Below are positions 27,001 through 40,270 of a stretch of 64,000 nt of DNA, in pieces (within the stretch, counting starts at the first letter, position 1; each line of letters begins with the position of its first letter). The position numbers and the translations under genes are program-made. Origin of the DNA: Aphelocoma coerulescens. Taxonomy: Eukaryota; Chordata; Aves; Passeriformes; Corvidae. Where the stretch lies: positions 6,462,001 through 6,526,000 of the forward strand of contig NC_091013.1 of assembly GCF_041296385.1 (NCBI RefSeq), in the 5' to 3' direction. The notes beneath the pieces were generated by a model, which did not search any database, had not been told where the DNA came from, and was given only the letters and a program-made list of their open reading frames with translations.

Positions 27001-30000
27001 TGCACACTTAATTAAAATTTACACACAATTCACTAATCTTACACTGTTCATTACATGTACCAGTCCCAAACAGAAAATAGCTAATGGCCATTTGTCTCTT
27101 AAAAATGTCTATTTGTGGACTAAAAAATTGCACAATGTGGATTCCACCGTATGGAACTCAGATCTTTAACCCATCATTTACCTTGTGTTACACTCACACC
27201 ACCTTTCAGAGTGAACATATCAGCATCTCTGAGCACTAACACTGCTGCTCTCTCAGAGGCAGGGAATCCAAAAATTTTTTAAACAACAATCAAACTTCTA
27301 AAAGGCATTTTATAAACCCACTGAGGTGTGAAACCCATCACCAGAAATTTGAAATGGGACAGAGTACCCCAAAAGAGGTGTGAGGATCAGCACTGAACAT
27401 CAGGAAGTTCTGCTGGCACTATTCCTAAACCAGGATGTGAATGTAATCATACAGCAAACACCTCTGAAGAGTCCCTTATAATACATTACTGTAATGTTTG
27501 CATTTAAAATGAAATAATGCTAGAAATAACTGAATTCTCTACATCAGAAATTTGTTCAGAAGTTTTTCTTTTGATGAACATGCCATACTCCACAGGATTC
27601 ACTCTGCAGAAGGAGAAGTGTTTTCCTAAGTTCTCACTCTTCAGCTAAAGCTGTCAGGACTCAGGCCTTTAGATGAACTATCAATTCTGACATTATTTAC
27701 AGTGGCAGACATCAATTTCAATTACACCTAAATGCCAAACCTTAGAATAAACTTCAACAGTTTTACAGGCAATACAGTTTCCAAAACGCAACTAACTTGA
27801 TACTGCAAAAAATGCACCAAAATTGTGACCCAAGGCCATAAAGTCACTAAGAAGTTTCCATTAAAAGGACAGCGCCATAACACTAAAATGTTGACTGTCT
27901 TCCTTTTTAAGGTTTTGGATGGACAGGACACATCACCGTTTCCCATTTCACTGTCACTAATGTAATCTTTCTGTTTACAGGATAAATTCACCTTCAAAGC
28001 ACTCAGTGGCCAGATCATAGATCCCTGAATTGACAGAATACACCAGTGTGTCAACCACAACTAACAAGAGCTCTTCACAACGCAGGAAAAGCTAATTTCC
28101 ATGGAAGACCAGATTTTTTCAAGTACTGGTCCCAAGGAGTCAAATTCATCATTTTTAGAAAACGTATGAGGAAAAAGGTGCACACACTTTTCATTTGCCT
28201 TCATTAATATAGATAAACACCCCACTATACACTGCAAAATCACTGCCAAAACACTGTGTCACTGTGAACAAGCAATTCCCCTAGAAAGGAAACAAGGAAA
28301 ACAGCAATACAACCCAAGAATCTCTGAATCAAGCACAGCAGAGTAAGACACTGAATTAAGTGCTAAAGAGCACGCTGGGCACAACCAGAGAAGTGGTAAA
28401 TGAAAGCTCAGACAGAAAAGAAGTGAGAGGGAACACCAGGTAAGAGATTAAACTTCTGTCAGAGGGCAGTGCCAAAACAGGAAAGCAGATCACAATTCAC
28501 TCAAGCCCTGAAGGACAGCACCTTCCCCACTGTTATCATTCCATCCCTACTCCACCTGGCTGCTCAACAGCCTCCCATCATCACCCACTCAACACAAAGC
28601 ATCTCCACGTAATAATCATTTCAATCATGCCAGTCACTAAGAGAACAAGTGATTATCCCTCTGCAGGGAATGTCTGGGGAGGAAAAAATACAAAGGTGAG
28701 AAAGTTTAAGAACAGTTGAAAATGTATCAAATTTAAATTACAGACATTTTCAAATAAGCATGAAAGGCGAAGGGTAGCATGCAAGTCAGTCCCAAATGTC
28801 AATCTTTTTAAACCCTTTATTTTAAAGTGTCAACTGTAGTATAAAAGGCTCTTTTTTCATTGCTTTCTGCAGTAACAGTTTCTTACATACAAAAAAAGCA
28901 AACGTCATCATTCTGGACCACCTGTGGCCTGTCCTGTGCAAGCAACAGGAGGTGGGGGTAACCTTTATGCTTGAGCTTGGAAACACAAATAACACTTGCA
29001 CATGCAAAAGAGAATACTTTCTGATACATTGTCTTTAGGCCACAGATGGAGACCTGGCATCTCACGAGGTGCATGTGGCTCACAGGGAAAAACTCCTGAC
29101 TGGCAAGGCCTGAGCTGCTGTCCAGTTCATGGAAAAGTACTCCATAAACTCCAGCATGCTGAAAATATGTTTCAAACTTCTTTTGCGGTGAGATAACTTG
29201 AAAAACTCCAAGTCTTTGTGGAACATTAAAACTTGTTGATTTTACTTCCCTGCCTCCCAGATGAGGGGACGCAGGCAGACTCAAAGGAGCACAGCTTCAA
29301 CTTGGTTCTCCTTTCTGCCATAGCGCTGCCACAGTGCCCTTACACTGCAAAACGTGCAGCAGGAGTAAATTTGTCAAAATTTATTCCTTCTGTGCAGTAA
29401 TGGCATGAGATTTGAGACTCTGGGTCAGACTTCTGCGTTTGCTTCACATTCAACAGGTGAACACGCTTTTGTTTTTCTTGTGAGTCAGGCAAACCTCTAC
29501 CTAAAATCCATTTTCACAGGTGTTTTATAGTGTCTAAGTAGCACAAAATTCAACATAAAAGGTGAACTGCTGTAATATTAACTACACTTCTTGGGGGTAG
29601 CCTATCATCCTATAATTATCTCCATAATTTGCCGTGATAAGGTACTGGCCTTTGGACTGAATTTATGGTCTTATTTTAGGTTTATCAACTGTAAATGAAG
29701 TAAGGCCATTGCAACTCCAAACCACACCCCTCAGATGGATTTTGAAAGGCAGTCTGGGAGACACGTAGCAGTAAAACATTATGCAGCCACGTAAGATCCT
29801 GAACTCTGCAATAGGCTTACTAAAACTACTAAAAAAAAAAATCCCATGTACATTAATGACTGGATTATAACACAACAAACCAAGATGAGTATATGCTGCC
29901 AGCATAAGGCAGAAGAAAACAAGCATACAGAATTCTGGAGCTCAACAGAGGACAGATTTCCAGCGAAGTTAAAATAAGATGACAATAAGTCAGACCAACA

Positions 30001-32497
30001 GTCAGCCCTGTGCAGCAACCTGTCTTTGTATTTACTTCAACAGCACATGGACTAAAATAGCAATAAATAAAAGGTTAACGCAGCTTTTACATGAACTCAC
30101 TTTGTTGAAAAAGCAGCAAAAGAAAGAGCTTAGCATACACTGGTGTTTTTTTCCTAATACTTTTCCAGACTACATCAATTTAAGTGCAGGACCTTCCCGG
30201 GCACAGGCAGGGAATGCTCCTGATGGGTTTTCCTTCCATTAATTTTCCCCACCACTTTCTAAAACCACGTCCACTCATCTCACACTAACAGTACTGGATG
30301 GCCAGCAGTTCCACACATTAACTGCAGGGAACCATCTTGTTCTGAAACTGCTTCCTGGCACTTCAGTTTCCAAGCTCTCGCAGAAGAGACAGAGAAAAAC
30401 CTGTTCTAAAAGCAGAAATAGTAGTATCATCTCAGCAGATTCTATACAATTTCCCTGCATTCAGTAAAGATAGAAATTAAATAAAATTAGAAGAGAACTG
30501 GAGGGATAAGGCGAAAGAAGAGTCTCTCCTGTAAAAGGAAGTCTAAGCATCTCCAATTATTTACCTTAGCAAATCAAAAGCTAGTATGACTTTTCTGCAA
30601 GTACCAACAGGACAAACACCAGGAAAAAAGAAGAATTATTTCAGCCTAACAACGTTGCCAAATAAATGTGTATAATTTTAGACTGAAAATTTAAAAAGTA
30701 TTTGAAGAATCAGAAAATCAGGTTCCTGAACAGTATTTAATGTAAACAATAGAGGCAAAAGGGTTTAAGTACTCTTTGGTATCACATCTAAGACAGCAAT
30801 TTTCATTGATATAATGCTATTACATATACCTGTGTATCTGTGACACAGCCACATGCAACGTGAAGGAACAGGCTTGAAAAACAACTAGAACCTCTCCTAT
30901 AAACCTATGTATTCTTTTGTGTTCCCACTCAGAAGACTCTGCACAGGACATTACAGACCTGAAACAATTTGTATTCAAGTGAGAACAGACCAATACCAAT
31001 ACTTATTATAAATAGCTGAATTTTTAAGCAAAGGGCTTATGCCCTTGAGGCACTTCTGTATAAGAGTATTTGAGAAACTTTAGGTAAAATTAACTCCTTA
31101 ATACTTTGAACTACCACATCCTTACTGTCCAGACAGGAGGCAAACGTGCTGTAAGTAAAGAGAATAACCACACAACCAAAACCTACAGACAGTATCTGAT
31201 ACCTGTCTTAGCTCCAACAACATAAATACTTGTGAGATTCAATGCTTGGAGTCTCTCTAGAGGATCTCAATTTTAAATTTCAGTTAATCAAGGAATGCAA
31301 TTCTTTAGCAAATATATATATAGTTTTTGAAGAACCAAACCCACCTCTTATGGTCGTTCAGACTATATTTTGGCTTTAATTTCAGCATTATTCCAATATA
31401 ACAAGTACTAACACTGTGGGTACATCAGTACCACTTCACAACCGAAGCTTTCCATCCTCATACAAACCAGCTTTCTTTTACACAAAGATTACTGCTTTTC
31501 AAAACCCTCTTGTGAAATAATATTCTACAAAATTTCAAAAAAAGTTTTAGTTTAACAACTCCACAGGGAAGAAAAATTAAAGAGTAAAAGAATATTGACC
31601 AAATCTCAGCAGCATTACACGTTCTGTGACGTGTTTTCAAAACATCATGTAGAAAATGAAAATGGCTTTGAAGAAAAATAATAAACTGTTATTCATAAAT
31701 TTGTTAGCAAATAAAGAGGTAACAAACAACAAAACAAACAAACAAGCAGCACCCTCCCCCCACCAAACCCCAACAGAAATGAGACTGGATATCACTTCTT
31801 GACCATCTTTGGATGTCTCATGCCCAACATGCACTGCTTGCCATAGCACAGCACCCAAGAATGAGCTCTCTGACCTCCAGAGATAACACCAACGTGCTAC
31901 AAGATAGCCAGGCCCTCAGCAATCATCGTGGTCACACATTTTAAAAAGTTCTGTAACACTAAGCTACAGTCCCAAGTTCTCTAATGTATGTTCCAAGTAA
32001 TGGCTCACAACCCTTTTTTTTTTTTTACAAAGATGTCACCCCACCCACTTTCAGATGAGCAGACACATAATTCACTTTTTGCTGCATCATTTATCTGGTT
32101 GGTAGGCTTTGAACTCAGACTTGCTGCTTTTTTTCAACACATATAAGCAGCCATTGTCACCTATTATTTCAAAATAGTCTTAATTCTCTGAAGTAAAGAA
32201 ATGACGATTTTTCTCTCCAAAACAGAAATATTATGAACAAGACTAAAAGCAAATGACAAAAGCAACAGCAGATCCAGCAAAATGCAGCATTACAGTCAGA
32301 TTCTGCTGTCATATTTTTACAGGACTCAAAAATTAAATAGTAGATTTAAAATCCATTTTCATCAACCCAAGTCTAGATCTGGTGTGGTGTTTTAAAATTT
32401 GAAAAGGGTTGTATTCAGTATTGATGTCCTAATGATGCTACTTGCTTTCACTATCAGAAAGCCACCATTGTCTCCAGCGATCACAGTGAAAGCTACT

Positions 32498-32545
32498 GAT
32501 AGTGATATCACTATCCCTATTTTTGTACAGTTTGTCTGTACAAAA
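32498..32545. repeat. Two adjacent perfect inverted repeats
   Basis: At 32498-32515 there is an 18-bp perfect palindrome, GATAGTGATATCACTATC. Five bases later, at 32521-32545, there is a 10-bp perfect inverted repeat, TTTTGTACAG and CTGTACAAAA, around a 5-nt centre. Neither belongs to a repeat family I recognise. Both are in intron 2. Confidence 0.9.
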
Positions 32546-34084
32546 TACACCTTTTAAATAGAAACTGTAGCTCTGGGCTGGCAAAACAGGTTTTCAGAGT
32601 GACATGCTAAGTATAAAAATATAAAGTGAAAAGACCTTTGTCAATAAAATTTAACACAGTTTGTTAGCAAGCAGAATCTTGTGTGAGGCCCCCCAGAAGG
32701 CTCAGAGCAACTAAATAATGTCCTGAAAACAGGAAATACACAGTTCTGCCCACAAAGATGACACAGGGCACTGGAAAGCAGCTGTTGGTATTCCAGCTGC
32801 ATTGATGGCAGCTGTATTCTACAGTCAAGGTATTAAGCACAAAAGTATGAACTATTACATTATGCTTTCCCTTGAGGACTGTCGTGAGCCTGACTGCCAA
32901 TGATGAAATGAGGAAATATTTCTGTGCCATAAGAAATCCACTGTGATTTATTTAGCACTGCCTTCTACAGGCAGGGACACCGAAGCCACCATAACCACCA
33001 GCAGCTGCACCAGACAAGAATGACATGCAAATCTCAAAGTTGATGTAGGGAGGTAGATCACTGGGTATGGGGAAAAAACAAGCAGGGAAAAAGGAAGAGC
33101 TGGGTCTTCCCAGAAAGCAGCCTAGGAACTGTGACATGAGCAGCTCTGCTTCAGGTGCAGACAGTGGCAAAGAGCACATGCACATTACAGACCTGAAAAA
33201 AAAGTGTCACCCATGGAAGTCAAGAGTTAAATTTATGCCCATGGGCAGAACTTCATTTGCTGATTCCAAAAGTCTTGCAAGACCAGTCTGGAAGGTCACA
33301 AGATATCACAGAACAAAATCCACTGCATACACCAAAATTCTGTGCTGGTAACAGGGAGTCTTCAGCGAAAAGGAAGAACAAAAGAAATAATCCTTATTTT
33401 GCTACAACAATCTCAGTCACATTCCAGGAGGACTACATGTGACTAAGCCATCATTAGGTAAATGATACTGTGCAATTCTCAAACATCCCTTCATTCTCCT
33501 GAAATGAAAAAAAAAAAAACTTCTGAAAACTCTGCTAGAGTTTAAAGGGATTTACGGGCTGTACATTCAAAACTCCCCCAAGAAGATCAGCTCGCATCTC
33601 CTTCATTTCCAGGACTCACTCACAACCACCAGCAGTCACCTACTCCATGACCTCATGTGCCAGATGCAACAAATAGGTCAGTTTGTATCTGACCGACAGA
33701 TCTCCAGGTGAGGCAGACATCAGATATAGGAGGCTTGCAATTTAGAGCAGCCCCAAAACAAAAAGAAAAAAAAATTCCATTACAGGGTGGAATTCCCCCT
33801 AAGGGATGGCTTCTTAACCCAAGTTTAGCACTGCAAGCCTTCTCCATCCTCTGATCTTTCCTTCACCTCCTATACAGCCTGCCGGAAGCAAAATCTTTCA
33901 TATTTTAGAAGTCTATATTTACAATGAACAATTAATAGGAATATTCATGTCACAAATATGGGCTACTTCCCAAAATCTTCGGAGATCCTCCTTCTACTGG
34001 TTATAGTAGTCAAGTATGTGAGAAGATAAGCATAAAACAACTTCCTCATTTAATGATGTGGCTCAAGGTATCAGGGAATTGTTT

Positions 34085-34190
34085 AAGCTTGGGAAAGACC
34101 AATTCTGGTTCCCTGGGAAAAGAGTCCAACCCCCACCTGGCTAAAAGCTCCTCTCAGGGAGTTGTAGAGAGTCTCAACATTTCCTTCATT
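34085..34190 (-). mobile_element. CR1 fragment (antisense copy), degraded
   Basis: The segment CCCCCACCTGGCTAAAAGCT followed by CAGGGAGTTGTAGAGAGT is the complement of the CR1 3' region that reads CTCTCTACAACTNCCTGAAAGGAGG and AGGTGGGGG. The ends are eroded and the limits approximate. Confidence 0.7.
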
Positions 34191-37100
34191 GAGAACACAG
34201 GACAAGAACCTCTAAGAGCTCAGACAGAACAGTCTTTGCAGTCTGCTTGCATGAAAGTAGATGACACTAAATTAAAGGGATTTCCCCACAGATAATGCAG
34301 GCTACATGCACTGAAATAAAATACTAAATACGTGTATGACAGTATCCAAGAGAGAGCTACTGAGGATCATTCTAAGATATGTATATATTAAGATGTGCTA
34401 TTACAATTAATTAGGTTAATTTCATATATTTATTCACACATTAATAGCAAAGTATAGCAGTAGACTTGAGGAAAGGTGGAGAATTTAGTATTACTGAAAA
34501 TAAACAGTTTGAAACTATTTTTTTCTATAATTAATGACTGTCTCCCGCTCACCTACATCTTTTCAGAGCACTACATGCACCCTTATGACTAACACCACAC
34601 ACATCATGACACTTACATGACAGGAAGCCAGGTGCATGCAGAATTTAAGATAACCAGAGCTAAAAATGCTGTGGGTGGGGGACAACAACAACACGATAGG
34701 GGACACAAAAAAATTAATCTTTTAACTTGCTGGGGAGGTTAGGATGGCAACATTACACCAGCAATGGAGCTTCTGTCAAAGACAAGATAACTTACACAGA
34801 TTTACAGCTTCATAGAGACATGTAGGTACAACCCCCATGGGCACTTTTCTAATGGTAAATGCCACTTGGCAATGGGAATTTTACCTCTCATTTCAGCTGA
34901 ATCCCAGGTGCTGTGCAACTGTGCCTCCCAAAAGGTATTCCTTCTCCAAAACTAAGGGAATCTTCCTTTAAGTTCTATGTGCAAAGCAAGAGGTCCAACC
35001 AAATAGGGATAATCAAATGCCAAGATTCTGATTTATGTGCAGGAAGGAAATGCAACATTTCACTTCAAATGTGCATTTCAGGGAATAAAATTCACCTTGA
35101 CACTAAAAACAAAAACTATTCAGAAGTAGCAACTAAATCGACTCCCTTATCTGACTGTGGAAGGAGAGGCAGTATCACAGTACCTTCCCCTACTTGTTCA
35201 GTGTCTGTGAATTTCTAGGAAAATGTGAATTTCTATTTAAATGAATTACCAATTTAACAAGCGCTATGAAGTTACATAAATGCTGCATCATCTTATGAAT
35301 GCATCTGCTATTTAATAGTGTTTTTCTACCTGCCACCTAAACAATAATGGTCATTCCTCTCACACTGCAGTTTTGATCCACAAAACTCATTTCCCACAAG
35401 TAGTACCCCAACAGCACACGAAGGCCCCAGCTGCAGACATCACTGCTGCTTCACAAAAACCAGCTCCACCATGTTCAGACACGAGGGTAAGCAAATCACA
35501 CACCTTGGTACAACCCTTCAACTACGGCAGCAGCAGAGAGCTCTAGGGGGGCTTGATTCTGACGCTGCAGGTGATGGTGCAGCGATGCCAACAGAGAAAC
35601 TCCTGTCAGAGCAGAGGAAATGCCAGCACAGCTACAGCAGCACAGCCTGAGATCCACGTGGGAGCATCAGCACCAAGAGGTTGTCCAAATTTGACAGCAC
35701 ACGCCTTCTTAAACCCAGGTACCTGTAAGTACTACTCCGTAGCAATTTTACTTTTTTTATTTAGAAAAAGAAATTGCTTGCAAACAAGGTGCCAAGTTAA
35801 TAAGGCAATCTCCTTTTGAGAATGAGTTCATTTCCGCCATGACATGAAAAGAATCTGGAAAAGTTCTCAAAAACTGCAGAAAAATCATGAAAATGAAGCC
35901 ACTGGAGCAGGAGCGTGTTCCTTCTCCTTTCCAGCTGTCTGAAGCCTGACAGACCTTAAGCTACTCATTAATGAATTGCTCTAAATCAGTTTGTTCCATT
36001 TTTGAGTTCTGGCTGTGGAAGTGAGAAAGCCCTGAGGAAAAAGTTGTGAAATGACCTGTAGTTGAAACTTGTTTTCCTGTTTCAGTTGGTAAATCTGCAT
36101 ATCTGCTTACCAATCCCTCTGGAAGCACAGTTTCCCGGAGTCAGAAATTCCTACCTACCTGTGCTGGAGAATCTTTAAAGTAAGTGAGTACTAATGCACT
36201 GGAACTAGTGCTGCACTCTATTAAGGCAGCTTCATTCTCTGATCTTAAGAAAGATAAAATAATAATCAAGAACAAATTAAAATAATCTCAAAAGATGAAC
36301 AGGCTTTTTCTAGAATATCCCTGCTGCTCATCTGGAAAATAAAAATTACCTTTGAACTGAATACAGAAACTGAAACAGAGCAGTCAAGCAAAACCCAGAG
36401 TGCTGAGGATGGGGCAGGTGATGTTGCCTGACCTTCTCCAGCAGCACAGAAGTCCTAAACTGTTCCTCAGTTCCACAGGCACCACATATCCCCTGAATCC
36501 TGAGAGCTGCTTGTGAAAAATGACTGCTCTTACGCATTTTCACTTTCATCCAGAAATCATAATAAAAAGCACCCCTTCCACCATTCTCCACAACCGAGTA
36601 GCAAATGGTCTAAAGCAGAGGGCATAAACTATTCCATTCTTTCCAACTACTGAGGACTTGGCTTAATTAGCAATTAAAAGCAAGTAGTACAAACGTTCCT
36701 TTCTCACTGCACATAATGGAGTCTTCATTGTTCTCAGATTTTTGGCCACAATTCGAGCAAGCTCCAAGTTTGCAACTGGCACTACAGGAAAACATTCTAC
36801 CATTCAAAAGCAAAAAACAAGCCACCACCACGAAAGAAAATCAAATAATAAATAAAAACACAATTTAAGATGACAGCGTTTTTACTGGCAGGGAATAAAC
36901 AGACTGCAACATTCCAATTCCACGTTTTTCCTCACAGAGTTTGAACTCATCTGCACTCACAGAATAACTGAAGACAATCTCCAAGATCAGGCATCACAGT
37001 CCTACACAATGATCATATCCCCACCATCCACAATTACCTAAGGAACCCTTACACCATCTTCCACAATTCTTTCAGCTGTCCCAAATACATCTGCCTCCAA

Positions 37101-37683
37101 TGTATTTCCATACTACAGTGCAGCTTCTGCTGTGCTCTCCACCTTTTTTACATAGCAAATGTCTCCTTTCCAGATTTCCGTTCAACCATTAGCACTTCTT
37201 TCAAGTTATTTATGTCAAATAAACTTCTAAAAATTACTTGTACTGAGACTGTACAGCAAAAAAAATCCCACCAATTTAGCAAAGATGGACAGAGTATAAC
37301 TAATCCCAGAAAATTGTCAGAACTAATAAATTTTTAACACATGAACTTGTAAGTTAACAAAGACCTTTAAAGGCAGAAAATGAGACCTAATTCTGCTCAT
37401 TAGTTAACACAGACTCTGACGGGTTCTGCAATCTCATCTTACCTAGGCAACAAAAATTAACTCTGCTATAAGCATAAACACCTCCAAATCCTCCCCCTAA
37501 TAAAACCAGGAGGCATTAAAGCCATTTCAACAATGAATTTCCTCCACACAGTAACTACAGTTAAGAAAGCCCTCAACTACAAAAACGTAACTTATTAGTT
37601 AAATTCCATGTGCTCTTATACTAAAGGTAGGATGTGTATCTAGGCTCAGGCACAGGGTGGGATTTTTGGTCTTGTTTGGTTTT

Positions 37684-37756
37684 GGCAGGGCCAGGAGCTG
37701 GACTTCAATGATCCTTGTGGGTCCCTTCCAATTCAGGATATTCCATTATTCTAAGT
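37684..37756 (+). mobile_element. CR1 3'-terminal fragment
   Basis: The end of a CR1 copy: GGCAGGGCCAGGAGCTGGAC, then GATCCTTGTGGGTCCCTTCC, then an ATTCCATTATTCT terminal repeat. It is severely 5'-truncated and lies antisense to KDM6A in intron 2. Confidence 0.85.
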
Positions 37757-39614
37757 CTATTTGAGGGGTTTCATAGAGGCACCAGAAAAGGCTGGCTCAG
37801 ACACACATCTCTGTACCACCTGATGCTTCCAGTTTTGTTTCCATGCACAATATTTTTTTTTTAGTATTTTCCTCTTAAGCAAGGAGTACAGAAGTATATG
37901 TACTGTTCTGATTCAAAATTAGCTGTACAGCTTCTTACTATAATTTATTTTTCAGAAATTATAAGGAGTAAAAGCTATACTCACCCTTTCCTCTGAATTA
38001 AAAAAGGAACAAATGAACACTCATTTCTGCTTAAAATCAAGTAAAAAACATTTTTCCAGTAGCAAAAAAGACCCTTAAGCCTTATTTGTTGATAATTTTA
38101 ACAGGTAACACTTGAAATCTGATAGTCCTTCAGAATTTTGTAGTCTCCCACTCTTGAAAACTTACAAGTTAACAAAATCACAAATTCAAAAGTTCTGCCC
38201 TTCCAACCATTAAAGCCCAGGAGAGATTAAAAATCCTCAGAAAACAACACATTTTTGTGCACCACACCAGAGACTAAGAACATATGAAGCTTTGAGAACC
38301 ATGGTGTGTAAAATCTACCCTCAGTTACTGTATTTGTAACATGCCCAGAAGCTCCATTAAAGTTTACCAACCAATGTACCTAATTTCTGCAGCTCTTTAT
38401 TCTTCCCAAAATCATTCCACTTTTTCTGTCCTGCCAGAGGTTGCTTATGACAAGCTTTATGATGTTATATAATGGATGTTCTCCATTTTTCCTTCCACTT
38501 TATCTTACACTCTTTCTACACTTTGTTGTATTAAACTGCACCATTAAACTCTCTAGATCAGCATCACTCTCCCTTACACAGGCTTTCAATTCCACACTTT
38601 AAACTATTCCTTTCAACATATCCATCTGTATCTTCCACACTTGCTCAGCTTTCTTTATCCTTCAAATCTAAAGGCAGCAAAACATGTCATGAGAGACACA
38701 TGAGAGTTCTTGGCCTTCATTTTCACCCTGAGGAAAGAGCAGAAGCTATGGTTTCTTTACTCTTCCCTTCCTTGAGGGATAAGGAGGGAAAAGGGAAGCA
38801 GCAGTCTAAGAAAGACATAGAAAACACAGCCAACATCTTACTTTTATTTCAAAAACGGGAGAGAGTTCTGTTACACTCAGAACTTAGAGCATGTAACTCT
38901 TACTAAGCTTTTTCACACCCTACACAAACTCTGCAATTTTGTTATCTCCAATTTGTTCCTGCTTACCCTATTTTTCAAATCTTTTGAGGCAGGCCCCAGC
39001 ACCATCAAACACTTAAATGCTACTTAAGTTAGCAGTAATGTTTAGATGGTAACCAGGCACAAGATTCAGGTAGCTTCTGGAAAGAATAAAACCACTATGA
39101 TTCACACTGCCATTCCCCTCAACCCCAAAATGGTCTGCATCACTAAGTCACCCATTCAATTCCATGGTTTCCTACTCTTCCTCACATCTAAGTATCCTTC
39201 TGCAACCTTTCTTCCACTTCCTTTAACAGAAATTGTCTTCCTTTTATTATAACACTATTTTCTGAAAAGCCTTCCCAAAAGACTGCTTCATTTCTCCACT
39301 TCCCTAAAACCAAATGGTGGCCTGATTTTCAGCAGTCATAGGTTCAAACATAATTCGTGAAGCACTCAACCTAGATCCCTCAGGATCTTTCCTTCCATTC
39401 AGGGTTTTCTCCTATATAGTCCTCCTTTACATACATTCTGGCATTCTCTGCTGCTGCTCACACGTTCAGATGTGAACCTGTCTCACATCTGCTTCTGGCA
39501 GTGTAACTTCACAAAAAACATGGTCTTCCCTTACAGAGAGTAATGAAGACAAGTCACTGCACCCATTCCATCCCTCCTCTCCATGAAGAAAGAGAAGCTG
39601 TGGATGTTGGGAGA

Positions 39615-39702
39615 TAGGAGATGTGCCTGCCCATAGCAGGAGAGTTGGAACTGGACAGTATGAAAGACTCTTTCCAACCCAAACCATTCTGTGATTCTAT
39701 GC
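39615..39702 (+). mobile_element. CR1 3'-terminal fragment
   Basis: The CR1 ending AGAGTTGGAACTGGA, CTCTTTCCAACCCAAACCAT, TCTGTGATTCTATG is clear. It is 5'-truncated and is the first member of the repeat cluster that continues to about 42350. Confidence 0.85.
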
Positions 39703-39869
39703 AATCTAGTCCTGGCAACCTCTGCTTCCAAAAGAGGTAATTCCATTCTCCATAAGAAAATAAGGAGCAATAGTTTTATAAATACTCCTTACAGAAACAG
39801 TGTCACACCAACCAAGACCCAGCCCAGCCACTCAAATCTCTCTCTCAAAGCACCTGCACAGCTTTTTAA

Positions 39870-40057
39870 GTCTGCAAAATGAACTGTATTCACAGAATCA
39901 GAGAATACCTCAATGTAAGGGTACAAAAATGGTATAAAAGGTCAAGGAACTCTTTGTTCTGGGTCCCCCTCCGCAGGAACCCAGCCCAAGACCTGCTGCT
40001 GTACCACTCTATTAAATTATTTATTTTTACCAGTCCAGTGCCTGAGTCTCTGCTGCA
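39870..40057 (+). mobile_element. Possible solo LTR or LTR fragment of an endogenous retrovirus
   Basis: The order of signals resembles an avian retroviral LTR on the plus strand: TATAAAA at 39933-39939, a short GC-richer R-like segment with GGGTCCCCCTCCGCAGGAAC, an ATTAAA poly(A) signal at 40011-40016 about 72 nt after the TATA box, a T-rich stretch, and a short U5-like segment ending TGCTGCA at 40057. No primer-binding site or internal retroviral coding sequence follows. The 5' limit is a guess, and no target-site duplication was identified. This is an inference from signal order only. Confidence 0.45.
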
Positions 40058-40270
40058 GGAAACTCAAGGTCAAGCTCAAAGGAGGAAGTATGTCCAAGAG
40101 TCTGTATGAGCAAGGAGCTGCAAGGGGCACCCATCCATCAGCTGGCTCACTGGACACTCCTACTGCAAAGGGACTCCAGACCCAGAAGTTAAATACAGTC
40201 TTGGGTGGCATGCATGTGACTCCTTGAATGGTGTGAGAATGCTCAAGCAGCAGTTTCTCCTTTAACATGA

